A stretch of 64,000 bases of DNA, from NCBI RefSeq assembly GCF_964355755.1, contig NC_092671.1:38891304-38955303 (forward strand), in the 5' to 3' direction. Origin of the DNA: Antedon mediterranea (taxonomy: Eukaryota; Echinodermata; Crinoidea; Comatulida; Antedonidae). The notes beneath the pieces were generated by a model that saw nothing but the letters and a program-made list of their open reading frames with translations, was not told the DNA's origin and searched no databases. Within the stretch, counting starts at the first letter, position 1; each line of letters begins with the position of its first letter. Positions 48,501-62,693 of this stretch are shown here, piece after piece. The position numbers and the translations under genes were made by a program.

Positions 48501-49753
48501 GGTCAGACATCATACACCCTGCAGAGATCCTAGATGGGTCAGACTTCATGAATATGAAGCAGGACATGTCACAACTGGATGACTTCTCTACTGGTTTGCT
48601 TCCTGGAAGTTTATTTGATTTTCCAAGTAGTGAAGTTACAAATCCTGTTGGTATGAATGATTCTTCTAATATACTAGAACAGCAACTGGTTGCTTTGACG
48701 CCAACAGTAGACACTTCATATTTAACAAAGGACAAAGCTGTTAAAAAATCTGAAACAAGAGTGAAAAGAAAAGAAACAAGTCCAGTAAAGCAAAGTAATA
48801 AACAACATGCAAGCCCAGTAAAACAAAGTAAACAAAAATCGATTCCTAAAGATGTCCATCCTGCCGAAATATTGGATGATATTCCTGTTAAGAAATCAAA
48901 ACCTGTTAAAAAAGAATTAGCGTCACCAACGAACCAGCTAGATTTTGATCTTCATCCAGCTGAATTGTTAGCGTCTGTTGCTCTGCAGGCTTCGTCACAA
49001 CCGAAAGAACCTTCAGAAGATGGAGAATTAGTTGGTGACGACTCTCTTATACATCACACAGAAATTGAGAATCCTGCTCTTTTACGTGTTAGAAATGAAG
49101 AACTGGTTACGCTGAAGACCTCGGAACCAAAAGAACGAGATCATGAACGCAGATCTTCAGAACATAGGCGGCATTCAAAACACAAGCATTCTAGTGAAAA
49201 GAAAAAGAAAGATAAAGATAGGGATCGACACCGAAGTAAAGATAGGTCGTCAAGTCGCAGCAAGGAAGTCCACCACTCGGAAAGTAAAGAACATTCTAAT
49301 GGCACCGAGGCTGGACCGTCTGTACACGATGAACAGCCAACCAGCGTACTAACAACATCTGGAGGAATTAAACTAAAGATTAAATTTGGCAACTCTTTTG
49401 ACAAACAGGCTTCACCATCTGCAGGTAGCTCACCTCTTAGCATGAAAATTGACCTCAAAAAGATCCATTCATCAAAACATGATCGTGATGGTAAACATGA
49501 GAAGGAACGGAAAAAGGATAAGAGTTCGCGACATCATAAACACAAGTCCCATAAGAGATCTCACAGTCCTCTGGAGAGCTCCGCCGTGGATCCTCCAGCA
49601 TCACCGGCAAAGCGACGAGCTACAAACAGCAGTCATCATAATTCACTGCTCAGTTTACCGATGCCTCCAGCAGATCCAAAAAAGAAAAGTAAGCATTCCT
49701 TAAGTAACAGCAATGGCGACTCGCCTGCAAGTAATGTGTACAATTTTAATTGA
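39507..49753 (+). CDS. CCNT1: Cyclin T (P-TEFb regulatory subunit)
   Basis: Cyclin T binds CDK9 to form P-TEFb, which phosphorylates the RNA polymerase II tail and releases paused polymerase. Exons: 39507-39667, 40898-40979, 41241-41372, 41739-41799, 42721-42783, 43415-43460, 44526-44616, 44840-44912, 45990-46060, 46304-49753. All phases agree, giving 1,409 residues, about twice human CCNT1/CCNT2. The cyclin boxes fill residues ~20-260: [83 protein letters not shown] and NRLKR. The whole tail from residue 261 is one exon and low in complexity. It has Lys/Glu, His-rich and Ser/Lys stretches and ends in an IKLKIKF motif and an HKHK-rich block, as in other cyclins T. The exon 6 donor is GTTGGC, which is weak. 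Confidence 0.95.
39668..40897. other. Intron 1 of cyclin T
   Basis: 1.2 kb, strongly AT-rich. It contains a short direct repeat (catttaaatttaattatttt with gtttgtcatgtcag at about 40311-40345 and 40733-40768). No coding exon was seen. Confidence 0.5.
41930..42715 (+). repeat. Minisatellite (~70-95 bp unit) built on a splice acceptor
   Basis: About nine units lie in intron 4 of cyclin T. Each contains tgaccaatcagaagattc, then ttgttag directly followed by gtt(tt)gaaattgctgt. The last unit runs into the real exon 5 at 42721, which starts with the same GTTTTGAAATTGCTGT. The array therefore repeats the end of the intron, the AG and the first ~14 coding bases. On the minus strand it gives a long repetitive open frame with no coding meaning. 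Confidence 0.85.
42784..44525. other. Introns 5 and 6 of cyclin T around a 46-base exon
   Basis: Apart from exon 43415-43460 ([14 protein letters not shown]) I see no further exon. The acceptor of the following exon (aatctag at 44526) has a poor pyrimidine tract. Confidence 0.55.
44963..45613. mobile_element. 651-bp inverted-repeat transposon, non-autonomous
   Basis: The element lies in intron 8 of cyclin T. Ends are CAGCCCACGAATTTCA and its inverted match TGAATTTCGTGGGCTG. CATAAC flanks both sides (44957-44962 and 45614-45619), a likely target duplication. Just inside both ends lie several copies of GGTCGGCAAT or its complement, a pattern of subterminal transposase binding sites. It has no open frame of note. 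Confidence 0.75.
47525..47632 (+). repeat. In-frame 21-base coding repeat in cyclin T
   Basis: Five consecutive seven-residue units ([14 protein letters not shown], then VPVKSEH three times) cover residues ~668-702. The last three DNA units are nearly identical, pointing to recent expansion. Each unit contains VKSE, which fits the SUMO acceptor consensus (hydrophobic-Lys-x-Glu). Confidence 0.85.
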
Positions 49754-50404
49754 TGTTACAGAATAGAAGTTGCGGCAGTGGCTGCATTTGGGTATACAAC
49801 CATTCCAGAAGACTCTATTGCAATTATAAAAGTGTATTGATACAGTTGACAGTTTATCTATAGAAAACTTTTACCGACAAAATTATCATGGCTTGATATA
49901 AAGAAAGTTACGTACAGATTAATGTACAAAAGAAAATGGAAAAAAAAGAGAATTTTTAATTTTACTTTCTCTTTACAAATTGTAAAAAAAAAAGAATGTT
50001 TTCCTGGTGTATTCAATTTAATTATGGAAAAAAATAAATTTGTATAGTTCTTTTAAAATTACCAATTTAATATGATTTTGGTGACGTGTTTATAACGTAA
50101 AGTAATTTTAATTAAACATTTACCTATGTTTTTGGCTATATATGCTGTATTTCAAAATTGGTAGAAGAATATAAAAAAAATTAATAAAACAAAAAATTTA
50201 TGAAAAATACAGTAATTGATTTATTAGTTTATCATTGTGCATAATTAGAGATAATACCAGCTGTGGTAGCATTCTTGCATTTTGTATTTGCCAAGATAAT
50301 TTGTAAGTTGGTTAATATAAGTGAATTAAACCGATTTATTAAGCTAGTACTGTAAACCAGCTTAATAAATGGTATAGAGAAATAGTCTTTACATATTTCT
50401 CTAT

Positions 50405-50660
50405 GGTTTATTTAAGTTAAGGCTAAGTTAGTAGGCTAACTAAGCTAAGGCTAAGTTAGTAGGTTAACTAAGCTAAGGCTAACTTAGTAGGTTAACTAAG
50501 CTAAGGCTAACTTAGTAAGCTAAGGCAAAGTTAGTATGTTAACTAAGCTAAGGCTAACTTAGTAGGTTAACTAAGCCAAGACTAACTAGGTTAACTAAGC
50601 TAAGGCTAACTTACTAGGTTAACTAAGCTAAGGCTAACTTACTAGGTTAAGTTAAAACTA
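50405..50660. repeat. 28-base minisatellite
   Basis: About nine units of ttagtaggttaactaagcta plus aggctaac lie 0.65 kb after the cyclin T stop codon, within or just past its 3' UTR. Confidence 0.9.
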
Positions 50661-51512
50661 ACCTAGTAAGCTCGGTTTAAATTTACTTGTAAGAAAAAAC
50701 GTTCTGTACAGTATCAAACATTAACTGTTGTGCATGAGTCGTTTATAGTGTAGTAGAAAACAGATTGATATAAACACAAGAACCTCGGCTTGATTGCAAC
50801 ATGATTTCAAACAAATTACTTTCTACTTTGTATAAATACATAGATATATAATATTATATTGCCATTCATTTTGAAGTCTTGGACATACATGAGTATTCGT
50901 TCAAGCTTTTATTCTTTAGTAATAGTTAATATACACTACAATCAATGCCTTAAGAAAAAATGGAAAATTTTTAGATAAATTTACTGTTAAATATTGTTTA
51001 TTTTCATATTTAGTTTTATTAATAACTGCCAGATCAGATATGAAGGTTTTGAGTACAGTGAAATTAAAACTGTACAATGGGTTTAAAATTTTAAAGTTTG
51101 AGTAACATTTCAGGAATATATACTACTTTTGTCGTCGACCTAAACGAATAGATTAATAATTTTTTTTGCAATTTATTGTATTCAGTTTCTTCATAATTTA
51201 AATATAGTTTTGTATTTTTCAGTGAAAGCTTTGATATGAAAGAAATTAATGTTCCAAACACGTTTTTATCAAAGTAAATTATAATCATTATTTTGTTGAA
51301 AATGATTCTTATTCAATGGTGAACTACTACTGTATTAAGATATTGCTAAGAAATTAGAAAACTTTTCTTTTTTTATGGATTATTTAAAGACTGAGAAGTT
51401 GCTGCTCAGAATGTGTAGCGTGTAACAATAAAACTTGATATATTGACAATTTGTACATTTGCTTTTACGACATGGTTCATTTCTGTATTTATATTCAGTA
51501 CTCCCTTCAGTC

Positions 51513-51674
51513 TGAAGTTCTGTCTACACTATCAAACTTTATGCGATAAAAACAATGTGATGTTCCCATATATGGACATGATGAGGTCATATCACTACCA
51601 TATATGGGCATATCACTACCATATTTGGGTATATCACTGCCATATTTAGGCATGTCATATTTAGACAGAGGTTA
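51513..51674 (-). mobile_element. Palindromic MITE, right end truncated
   Basis: The inner catatttgggtatatcact motif is present several times. The right arm is reduced to tttagacagagg. Confidence 0.8.
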
Positions 51675-51733
51675 AGACAATTTCAAGACCTGGAATCAAT
51701 GATGTGCTTTATTTACAGTTGTTGACGTGGTTC

Positions 51734-51900
51734 TTCCACAACGGAGTGGAGTTGTGGCTTGGTGGTTATGATGCTTGGCTACCACTCCAATGGTCCAGGG
51801 TTGAAGTCCCGTCACATGTCTGGATTTTTTCTAAGGACCAAATTACTACTCAACTCCCAAAGACTTGTAATAAGACTTTGTTTATGTAGAGCATCTTGTG
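51734..51900 (+). mobile_element. tRNA-derived SINE, related subfamily
   Basis: It has gttgtggcttggtggttatg (box A region) and ggtccagggttgaagtcc (box B region) but a different body from the other two copies. It lies in the 3' flank of cyclin T. Confidence 0.6.
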
Positions 51901-52673
51901 TATGTTTGTCTTGTGAACATCTGAGGGTCCCTAATGATCAGCAATAGCTGTATGGATCACCCTCATTGAATATGGTTTTTAAAAAAAACCTTTGGAACTG
52001 CATTTTAATTTTTCTTTTTTCACCCAGAAACGACCACATTAAACAGAATGGCTCTGCATTTCATTGGCTTATTAGACATGAACACTCTGTGAACAATTCA
52101 TCCTTTACTGCTGATAAGATCTAAATATATATACAGTCAACTCACCAAATACCGGACACCTTTGGGCTGGCATAATGTAACTGTTACTGTACAACTCTCC
52201 CAATATCGAACATCTTAGTGCTGGCCTAATATGCCTGGTTTTCCAAAAATGTCAGGTACTGTATTCAGGATGTGTGTTTAATGGTAAAAATGAATTTAGA
52301 ACCGTTGACAACCAGACGCTCTCCCAAAACCAGACTTTTCTTGAGGTCCAGATTCCAGTATTGGGAGAGTTGGGAAATGAGAATTTAAATTGGAATAAGT
52401 GGTGTAAGAGAGCAAAGTACTGCAGGAGGATGACTAAATACAGGCTCCTTATTTGGGCATTAAAAATACTGGCTTGTCATATCTTGTCTCTTGATGAGAA
52501 AAACATTATTTCTTCAAATATGTTAAAATGAATGAAGATTACAAATACTAAATATTTTATCTTTCTACTTTATTCATTAATTTCATTCAAAATATTAGTT
52601 ATACAAACCGAGTTTCCATAATATATACATATCTGTATTACATTTGCAATGTTCTCCATGTTTATACAAAATA

Positions 52674-52775
52674 AATACTATTTTCAATAAACAAATAGGA
52701 CTTATAATGTGTCTGGATGTCAATAAACAAATAGGACTTATAATGTGTCTGGATGTCAATAAACAAATAGGACTC
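52674..52775. repeat. 35-base triplication
   Basis: Three units of caataaacaaataggactta plus taatgtgtctggatgt. Confidence 0.85.
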
Positions 52776-53918
52776 CATATTGTGTCTGTATTCAACTGGA
52801 AAGGTACATATCACCACCAACATATACATGGATCTACAACCCACACAATCAGATTTCTATCGCAAAATTGTATACGGTACCTGAATTATAAGAGGACTTC
52901 TTACAATATGCTTTTGCATAGAATAAAACAATAAATTTTACATATATTCCATATATTATTCTAATATTTCGTACATCTGTTTTGGACGGAATAATAAAAT
53001 ACTAAAAAAAAATTTTTTACAGTTAAAATAAAACTGTTTTATATCAAAACAGCGTGGGTCATTTGTGTGTTTTGTATTGCAATAAGCTGCCAAGTTGAAA
53101 TATACAAAATAAATAATATATCTATTACAACATTTAAACATTTCAAGGTGATAAATATATCTCAAACATTATATAACAATCTCCATTTATTGTTAGTCAT
53201 AATTGATAGAGTTGAAGCTAAAGGCAAGTTGTTATCCCTTATACCCCAACGCTATTATTACTAACAACTACACATTTCATTTCAGTATATGAGGCATATT
53301 CTACTCAGTTTTTAAATCAGTGGGTGGCTAGGCCCTACTTTGATACTGAAACTCTTAAAGACAGAAATAAAACAAATATTTGTTTGACAGAAATACCAAA
53401 TGTAATGATTAAACTAATGTCCTATCATGTCTATTGAATTTCTAAAGATTCAACCAATCAGAGCACATGCATTTTTCAAAACTGTGTTGCAAGATCATGG
53501 AGTATGACAGTTCATACAATGATAATTTTTAAGTCATTACTGGTATAAAATACTTGTTTTTGGAATGTGAAATGACCAAACCACAAAAACAAAGAACCAA
53601 AGGCCACAACCAGGCAGTCAATTTCTGGCAAACAGGGAGCAGGAGGTATGTTTATAAAGCTAGGCCTATCTCAAATTGATCTGTATCAGGGGGCCTAGCT
53701 AGAATAATGAATGGGACTTGGGATGCCATAGACCTACCAGATGAATGTAAGCAATAAAATGTATTTAATTCACAACATTTCAAGAGGGTGTACCAATAAT
53801 CAACATGAGCTGATTTATGATAGATTATATAACATTTATTATTAATATTATTACTAATATTTTATTGTTCACTGCTAGCCATATTCGTTAACACAAACTA
53901 TGCACCTCACTTTTTCTT

Positions 53919-54046
53919 AAGATCTGTCTACACTATCACACTAGTTTGACAAAAAAAGTGTGATGTGAATATGGTAGTGATATGACATCATCATGCCCAT
54001 CACATTTTTTGGTAACATAAAGTTTGATAGTGTGGACAGAGCTTTA
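53919..54046 (+). mobile_element. Palindromic MITE, copy
   Basis: Shortened copy in the DYNC2I1 3' flank. Confidence 0.85.
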
Positions 54047-54200
54047 ATATGTTTCCTTGTTTAGTTCTAAGCTAGAAGGCACTGTATGCGGAAACAATCT
54101 AATGATTCCTTCATTTTAAGTTCTAGAAGGTGAATCATTTAATTTGTGTCCACATGGCTTGGGGTTATGGCACATGTGAGTTTCAGTTTAAAATTCACAT

Positions 54201-57200
54201 TCACATCAATGCTTGCAGGAATTCCTTACACTGAGTTAGCTCATCCTGTTCTGCCCGTGAAAACTGTTCATTTAGCCGATGAATTTCTACGGTTCCTTTT
54301 TCATTTGATACAGCCTGAGAAGAACATTCAAAATGTTAAGCTCTGTCTACACTATCAAACTTTATGTTACAAAAAAATGTGTTGTGCCCATATATGGACA
54401 CGATGATGTCAGATCACTACCATATTTAAGCATATCCCCACCATATTTGGGCACATCACACTTTTTTTGTCAAGTTTGATAGTATAGACAGAGTTTTAAA
54501 GTATTCTTGTATTATAAACATTAACGTACATTTATTTACTTTTAAATTCGTAAGAATGTAACTTACCAGCTCAGGTTCTCTCTCAGACCTTGCCCTCCTG
54601 GTGGCGCTGTGATCATTTGACAATGATAAACATTTTAACCTATAATCACAACAACAACAAATAATGGTGATTCCAACTTAAATAATTCATTCTAAGTGGG
54701 ACAAGCTTCGCGGTTTTCGTTTGTCTGTGTAAATTGGCCTTTATTACTTAAATAATATTATCACCTTTTATTATTAAACTGTTCAGTTCGTATAGGGTTG
54801 CTGTCACTCTTTAATAAATCCCATATAAACATTTTTGCTGTGACGTCAACAGAGAAGAAAACAGCTGGTCGACTACGAGACCATGCTAAAGACACCAGGT
54901 CCATCCCATTGGTTGAATTTGACCATGTGACTACAGGGAACTCTGTAAAATAAACAAAACAATGATTTATGCCTACTTTCATAGGACAACTATTGTTACT
55001 GTGGATTAAGGGATGAGATTATATGATCTATACTGTAATTCTGAAATACTAAGTGAAAAGCATATTTTTATGATTCAATCATGAAAAATATACATAAATA
55101 AAAGCTATTCAGCAAGCTCTGTCTACACTATCAAACTAGTTTGACAAAAAGAGTGTGATATGCCCAAATATGGTAGTGATATTCCCAACTACAGGTAGTA
55201 CTATGACATCTTCACATTTTGTCACGTCAAATTTGATAGTGTAGACAGAGCTTTAGACAATGCATTGTACACTTACCAGATTTAGTGTGATGTAGACGAA
55301 TGCATCCATCTCTACACCCAACCTTAAAACAACATTAACATTTACTATTACTAGTAAAAAAGAAAAGGGACAACACAACAAAATATCCAATTCTCATATA
55401 ATATCTTTCATTGAATATTTAAAATTATAACTTACCAGGAAAAAGGGTAAACCAAACGGATGAAAATCCACTGCCAGGATATCTACTGGAAAATCTGAAA
55501 TAAGAAGATCCATTTTTCAGTGAATAAAATCAAAGATGACAAAATGTTTCTTAAAGTTTCTCTAGTTTCAGTTGGGTTTTATCTGCTTTAGACAAATAGA
55601 ATTAGCATCATTAAAAATGTTTGTTTTATTGTATGAGAATAACCATGAGAATCGTATTGTCACATCATTTAAAGTAAATTATATGTATAAATTACCTATT
55701 TGTGTATGGTATAACCTGGGCATATCAGCTGTGCCATTGCGTGTACAGTGCATAATGTATCCCTGTAAAAATGAAGAGAGAAAACACATTAAGTTTAACG
55801 ATATTATGCGATTCCAAAATATGACTTATACAATACGGTATTCTATTTATTTAGTCAACTTTGTTTTACAAAAGGGTAGCTCTAACAGCTGTACTACAAC
55901 AGTACGCGTAATTTTTTTTTCCAGGACGAACGTGGGCAGAAATCATGAATAATTCATGAATAATTATGACATAATAGGGAACATTATAGAGGGCGCTATA
56001 TAAGCATGCAGAGAGATTAAATAATTAGTGTAAACAGCGTTTGCCAACCGAAATGTTTAGTCTAGTGGTAAAGGCTTTAACCTATTACACTGGAGCTCTC
56101 GGTTCGAGGTCTTTCATGAACATGTTTTTTTTTTATAGTTGAGAGAGATTATTTAGAGGGTTAGGTTTAGTATATTTAGGGAGTAGATCAGCTATCTCGC
56201 AATTCTTTATAATAGAAAATAATTAAGGTAATGAATTATTCATGATTTCTGCCCACGTTCGTCCTGGAAAAAAAAAACACGCCAACAGTACAGCTGACTT
56301 GAAGAGGCCCTCTAAATCTATTTATCTTATTACAAAAAGCTTTTTGTATTGATACAATTAAAATAAATTTATATATTCGAACATTTATAATAATATGACA
56401 ATATAAATAATACAAAATGATAAGTAACTCACTGCATCGGTGGCAACATAAAAATGATTAGCGTCTGTTTGAGAGAAATGTAAATGACGTACAGAAAGAT
56501 GGCTCACATCTCTAAAGGTTAAAAAAAAGGCAGTTTTTTTAAATTTTTATTTTATTTGATTGACATGCAGTAGCTATTTAATGTCAGATAAAATAAATTA
56601 TCTTACCTGCGTGGGTCTTTGAGACATATAGATGAGCTCTTCATTAATTTGATTTTACCTCCTGGAACTAGGCCTAAGAAACAGAGATATAATATGTTAT
56701 TTTCATTTCTGTGATTTTTATATATTTTTTGTTTCTTTTGTCCGTTTTGTTAGGGCGTCCCTGACACAAGCGTTTGCTTTCTTGGTGACGCCACCATTAT
56801 TTGGAAATAAATGTTATTTTGATTTGATATGTACTGTATTATTTTTATCAGAAAAATGAAACGCATACAAAAATTATAATTCTAGAATTCTAATTCAATA
56901 AGTGAATTTCACAAACCGACCTAGATCAGATTGAGATCCTGCAATGTCCACTTTGTCTACCTCAATCACAACCTACAAAAAATCAAATGTAGAACATGTA
57001 CTAATTCAGAATCGTTTATTTGTTCTACTTTGGGACTTTCCTGTGAAATAAACGAGGGGAATATAATATGTTTAAAATTCAATTCAAATAATCTTTAAAA
57101 GCTCTGTCTACACTATCAAACTTTATATTACAAAAAAATGTGATGTGCCCATAATATGAACATGATGATGTCATATCACTACCATATTTGGGCATATCAC

Positions 57201-60200
57201 TACAATATTTGGGCTCATCAATAGCATATTTGGGCACATCAAACTAGTTTGATAGTGTAGAATTGAGCTTAACACTACTGCACATATTATTAAGTGGACT
57301 ATTTGTCCTAAAAGTGCCCCCTTAATAGGGGTTTCAACTGTAGTATAAATGTACAGTTTATTCACCCAGAAAACAACTTGTCCCCTCTGTTCCATGGAGG
57401 CTAGCTGGAATGCTACACCTTCATCCTTAGTAGACTGAACGCTGTCTGTTATGGAGACTACTGGCTGGATTGAGACTACTGTACTATGATGATTATCTTC
57501 ATTAGATATTCCATCTGTGCTGTATGTTGGTGGCTGAATATCAACAATACTTGCTTTTGTACTAAGATGGAATGTTGAGTGCATTGTGGAAGGTTCCCTC
57601 AAATCCCATGCAACTACTGAGCCATCAACCTGAAGAAAATACATGTTTTTTTCTTTGAAAGCCTACTAAATCATTGACATTGACAAAGTTTTGCATATCA
57701 AGAAGATTAAAGACTCTTACAACCAAACACCCTTAAGCTCTGTCTACACTATCAAACTTTATGTGATATGCCCATATACGGATATGATGATGTCATTATC
57801 ACTACCATATTTGGTCATATCACTACTATACTTGGGCACATCACATAATTGTTGTCAAACTAGTTTGATAGTGTAGACAGAGCTTTAGACTGGCTTAATA
57901 ATCTGCTTTTCTAGAAAGGCTGGCATTTCTTTTGGATCTCAAGAAAAACCTGGTCTCTTGGAGAGTTTTTAGTTATATACAAATAATACAAATTGACTCA
58001 CTGTTCCAGCAAACACAGAAGACGTTTTAGTCGGGCTAAAACAGCAGCAAGTAATTGATGATTGACATGAAAGCACTCTGAAAATAGGATATAATATATA
58101 TACAATACTTGATTTTCATTAGATCTATAATCGTAGTCAATAGTAACTATGATTTAAATATAAGAATGTTACAAAATAAAAACCAAAATGATCTCATACC
58201 TTTGGGGTTTATTTGGTATATTCAGATTCCATAAACATATAAGACCAGCTCCATTAAGGTTATGTTTTAAATTTGACTACAAAAAAAAAATTTAAAAAAT
58301 TGATGATTTCACTATATTGTTATATAGTAATGCTAATAAACAATAATAATTAAAACACAGCAAAAATACAATTTTAAGAGCGAAAAATGTAAAATTAAAA
58401 GATTACTGCTTTAAAGGTAGCCTGTTTAGCAAGTCTATATAATAAGCACAAGGTTAAAGACAATATTGATTAGAATATCAATAAAACATCAAATATAACT
58501 GAAAAAAAACAACAATTGAAATTCAATATTATTAATATACTATAAAGCAGCAAGCACTAGACATACACAATGTTAAAATGGGTTTTATGAGCATCAATTT
58601 ACAGTATTTATAACACTTTGGATAATATTACACTATTACAATATATGCAGTATATATTAATTAAATTCAACAGTGTACCTTTTTTAATTTGTTATCCTCC
58701 TCCTTCAAAATTAAACAGAGGTTTCACAGAGGGTTAAAAATGATTAAAATCACATGAGGAAATTGATTGTAACAAAGAATAGAGCGTGTTTATATAAATA
58801 TTATTGTCATCATTTTGATTTATTATTATTATTATTTTATTGTATATTGTTGTACTATTGCTCTCATTTTAAGTTTTACTTACAAGTCTAGGTAAAGTAT
58901 GAGCTGTCAGCAATAGACTGGTTTGTACTGGATGAAACTGCACTTGTAACACATCACGACCTAAACAATTACACAAAAACGATAAGAAAATTACAAAAGC
59001 ACTTTAAAAACTTGCATGTGACAAGCAAAGATGGACAATGTTTTTAATTTTAATAATACAAGGGAATATACATATTCTGTGCCTGTGATGTTTATATAGA
59101 GAACTATATATTGATATGTAAAAATGTGTACAGCAAAATGAAACAAAAGTGGGACGACCCCATAGAAGACACAACCAGAAACCCTTTCAAAATGTAATTT
59201 TTTCTTCTTCTGCAGGCGAGATGCTATGGATTTGGATACCACACAATTGAGCTGAGGTCTATTTCTCGATCATTAACACTTCATAGTGTAAATGGAACTG
59301 TAAGTATGAATTCTGTTCATTCATCAGAAGTTGATTTATTTAACTATTTTTTAGCACTTCCCTTCATATATTATCTTTTATATATGTTACAATGTTTATA
59401 TTTGTGGGTAAATAAAAGAAAAGAAGTGAGTAATTTATGGATTTGTTCTATGCTCCCAAGATAACCTTTAACCTACCCATACCTTCAAGAAAAGGATGTT
59501 GCATATTTAAATGAGTGAATCCCTGACTGAAGCAGAAGTTACTTGACTGCAGGCTACTAAGGTGATTGGCTGCTTCTTCCTCCTCCAAGAGTGTACACAC
59601 TACACGTGATGCTTTCTCTAAGAAGTGTGCGAGGCGCATGGAATCTTCTCCTTTAAATATCGACCTCTCATCTTCATTTAACGTCTCTCCTAAAATATAT
59701 TTTTCATACATGTTTGATTGACAACAAAAAGATTAAAACAAGATTTCACACATTAACAAATTTATCATCTAAAGCTCTGTCTACACTAGCAAACTTTATG
59801 TGACATAAAAATGTGATGTGCCCATATATGGACATGATGATGGCACATCACTACAATATTTGGGCATATGACACTTTTTTGTCAAACTAGTTTGATGGTG
59901 TAGACATGATAGAGGTTAATAATCTAGAAATAAGACTTCCAATTTTTTAGTTTAAAGTCAATCATATTCAACAAAACAAAGTTGCTTATTTTACCGCCAC
60001 AGCCCTTTGAATCATTGGCAGGATGCTGCGTCCATTTTGTTTCCATTTCAATGTCATCAGTCTGGATTTCACGTTCTAAATTATCTTCGTTACATTGTGC
60101 ATAAGCCTAAAAAAATAGTATAACAAATATTTAAATATATTTCAGAGTGTTACATAATTCAATTCCAATTCTTTATTCATCCTGTGTGGGGAAATCACAC

Positions 60201-62656
60201 ATCTTAAATCTATAAGATCCATATTCAACCTTTACATAATTCATAATATGGCCTTTGAAAAAAATTTATTTTGAACTTTTATTTAACAGTTTAATACTAG
60301 TTGCAACACAAGAATTTAGTTTTAGAAAATGTAAAGAAAATAATTAATTAACAAATTATAAAACAAAACCATTATCTTAATATCTGTATATGAATTATGA
60401 ATTAAATTTCTATTTCAATTTAACATAAAGTTGCACTACTTTCTCTGACACTGACAACAACATATTATCTTATTGGACTACCCAGCACTTACCTGTTTTG
60501 TATTGGACTGTCCAAAGCTTCTAATATAAAGATCATACTCATTGACCGGTGCCATGTCCAGTACATCAAAGCCAACTGCATCTAGGTCAAGCAAAGCCAT
60601 AAGCTCCTGACCACGTTTACGAGTTTTCTGAGAAACTTTATCGCTAATCTGACGTTGTTTTGCAGCAACAAAATTAACAAATGTACGACCAGATGATCTA
60701 GATGTTGTAGGTCGTGCTTTAAAAAGTGAATTTAATAAAAATTATTTAAAATTGTGAATTTTGTGTTGTTAGTACCATCAACAAAACACAACTTGACAAC
60801 CAAGAGATTATTAAGCAACAACTTATTTCAAACTTAACTTACATGATGGTGATGATGATACCGATGGCTCCTAAAAGAAATAATTTCATTATGTAAAATT
60901 AATTTAAGATCTAAAAATCGATAAATAGCATCTAGCTCTTTGAATAATATACACTGTCTGTCTACACTATCAAACTAGTTTGACAAGAAAAGTGTTTAGT
61001 GCCCAAATATGGTAGTGATATAACATCATCGTGTCCATATATGGGCACATAACATTTTTTTGTCACATAAAATTTGATAGTGTAGACAGAGCTTTATGTC
61101 GGCTGAAATCATCTACAAGAGCTCTTTACAGTCCTGATCATCATACATTTAAAAGCTTACTATATTATTTTACTGCAATTTATAACTTACCAGGCTCCTT
61201 CTAAGTGATGCTTCATTTTCTTCAGCTATTGCTCTACGTAGATCATCATACTCAGAGCTCTGAAAGAATAAATAACAAATATATTATCAAAAAGCTAAAA
61301 ATATTTGAGCACCACCTCTCAGTACTTGAAAACAAAATAGATACTCTTAAGTCTTAAGTCCTGTCTACACTATCAAACTTTTGTGAGAAAAAAAGGGGTT
61401 GTGCCCATATAATATATTAAGAACTTAGGTGGTCTGTGTTGGCTTATTTAAATTACTTACTGTAGCTGTAGTTTTTTCAGAATCATCATTATCCTCATCT
61501 TCAAAATCATCATCATCATAATCCTGAAAAATGACAACAAATATGATAAATCATAATTTGATAAAAGAAATTATAGCAAGATGTGTCATCCTATAATTTA
61601 AAATTAATCTATGAAAACAATTAAAATTACCTCAAAATCATCATCCTCATAATTATCTTTATCTACATGATTATTTGTTGCTTTTGAATTTTCAGTTTTC
61701 TTTTCAGTTTCTTTCTCAACTTTGATATCATCCTAGTTACGCAAAAAGTGAAAATAAATTAATTCAACAATGGAGAGTGAAACAACTTTGACATCACTCA
61801 ATCACCTCAACAAATAAGTGGAGAGTTACCAAGTACCTTTAAAAGACACCCAATCACCTCAACAAATGAATGTGAGTTTATAAAACAACTTTGACATCAC
61901 TCAATCACCTCAACAAATAAGTGGAGAGTTACCAAGTACCTTTAAAAGACACCCAATCACCTCAACAAATGAATGTGAGTTTATAAAAGATCACCTCCCA
62001 AGTGAGCGTAACTCGGTTATCTATCAAACAAACCTTTTAAATAGCACCCAATCACCTTATTGCATTAGTATTATAATTGAGGAAAAATAAAGAAAACTGT
62101 TTATTGGCAAGTTCCAAATTTGATAAATTAAGATGATTTGATGATGTGAAAATTGGAGAATGTAAGGTAAAAAGAGGAGAAGGTAAACTTTGGAAAAACA
62201 GGACAATTTAATTGTCTGTATCAAAAAATATAGCTGGCATAAATAGAATATTTTTCTCATGAACAACAATAGCATATTGACATAAGAAAAACAATATTTT
62301 TAGTTATATACATGTACATAGAAGCAAAGCTAATTATTTCATGATTTTGCTTAAGAAAAACAAACAGAAATCAAACAAAATAAAGCAAATTTTACGGGGG
62401 ATTGCTGAATGATGAATGTTTGTCCAAAGATCTCATGGTCATCGGAATTCTCGCCTATTCTGCTAACTTCCTTACATTCAATATTCTGTTTCAAATTTGA
62501 TAATAAAAAAATAAATTATATATTTTTTTTAAAGTGGATTTCTCATTTATTTTGGTATAATTTTAATCCATTCAGAACTACATCAACTGCGAAAAAGAAT
62601 ATGTAAACACTGGTCACAGGTAAACATGTGTAAATAATTATGTTTTATGTGTACAC

Positions 62657-62693
<37 letters not shown>

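Larger units (their letters stand above)
49754..54200. other. 3' flank between cyclin T and DYNC2I1
   Basis: No coding exon was found. It includes the cyclin T 3' UTR (AATAAA candidates near 50032, 50181 and 51426), a 28-base minisatellite at 50405-50660, a MITE at 51513-51674, a tRNA-derived SINE at 51734-51900, a dispersed repeat at 52135-52380, a 35-base triplication at 52674-52775 and a MITE at 53919-54046. A DYNC2I1 poly(A) candidate (AATAAA on minus) is at 53835-53840. Confidence 0.6.

Noticed and set aside
52274-52531. 85-codon plus-strand open frame
   Set aside because: It overlaps dispersed repeat family D, shared with 23030-23200, and has no splice or homology support.
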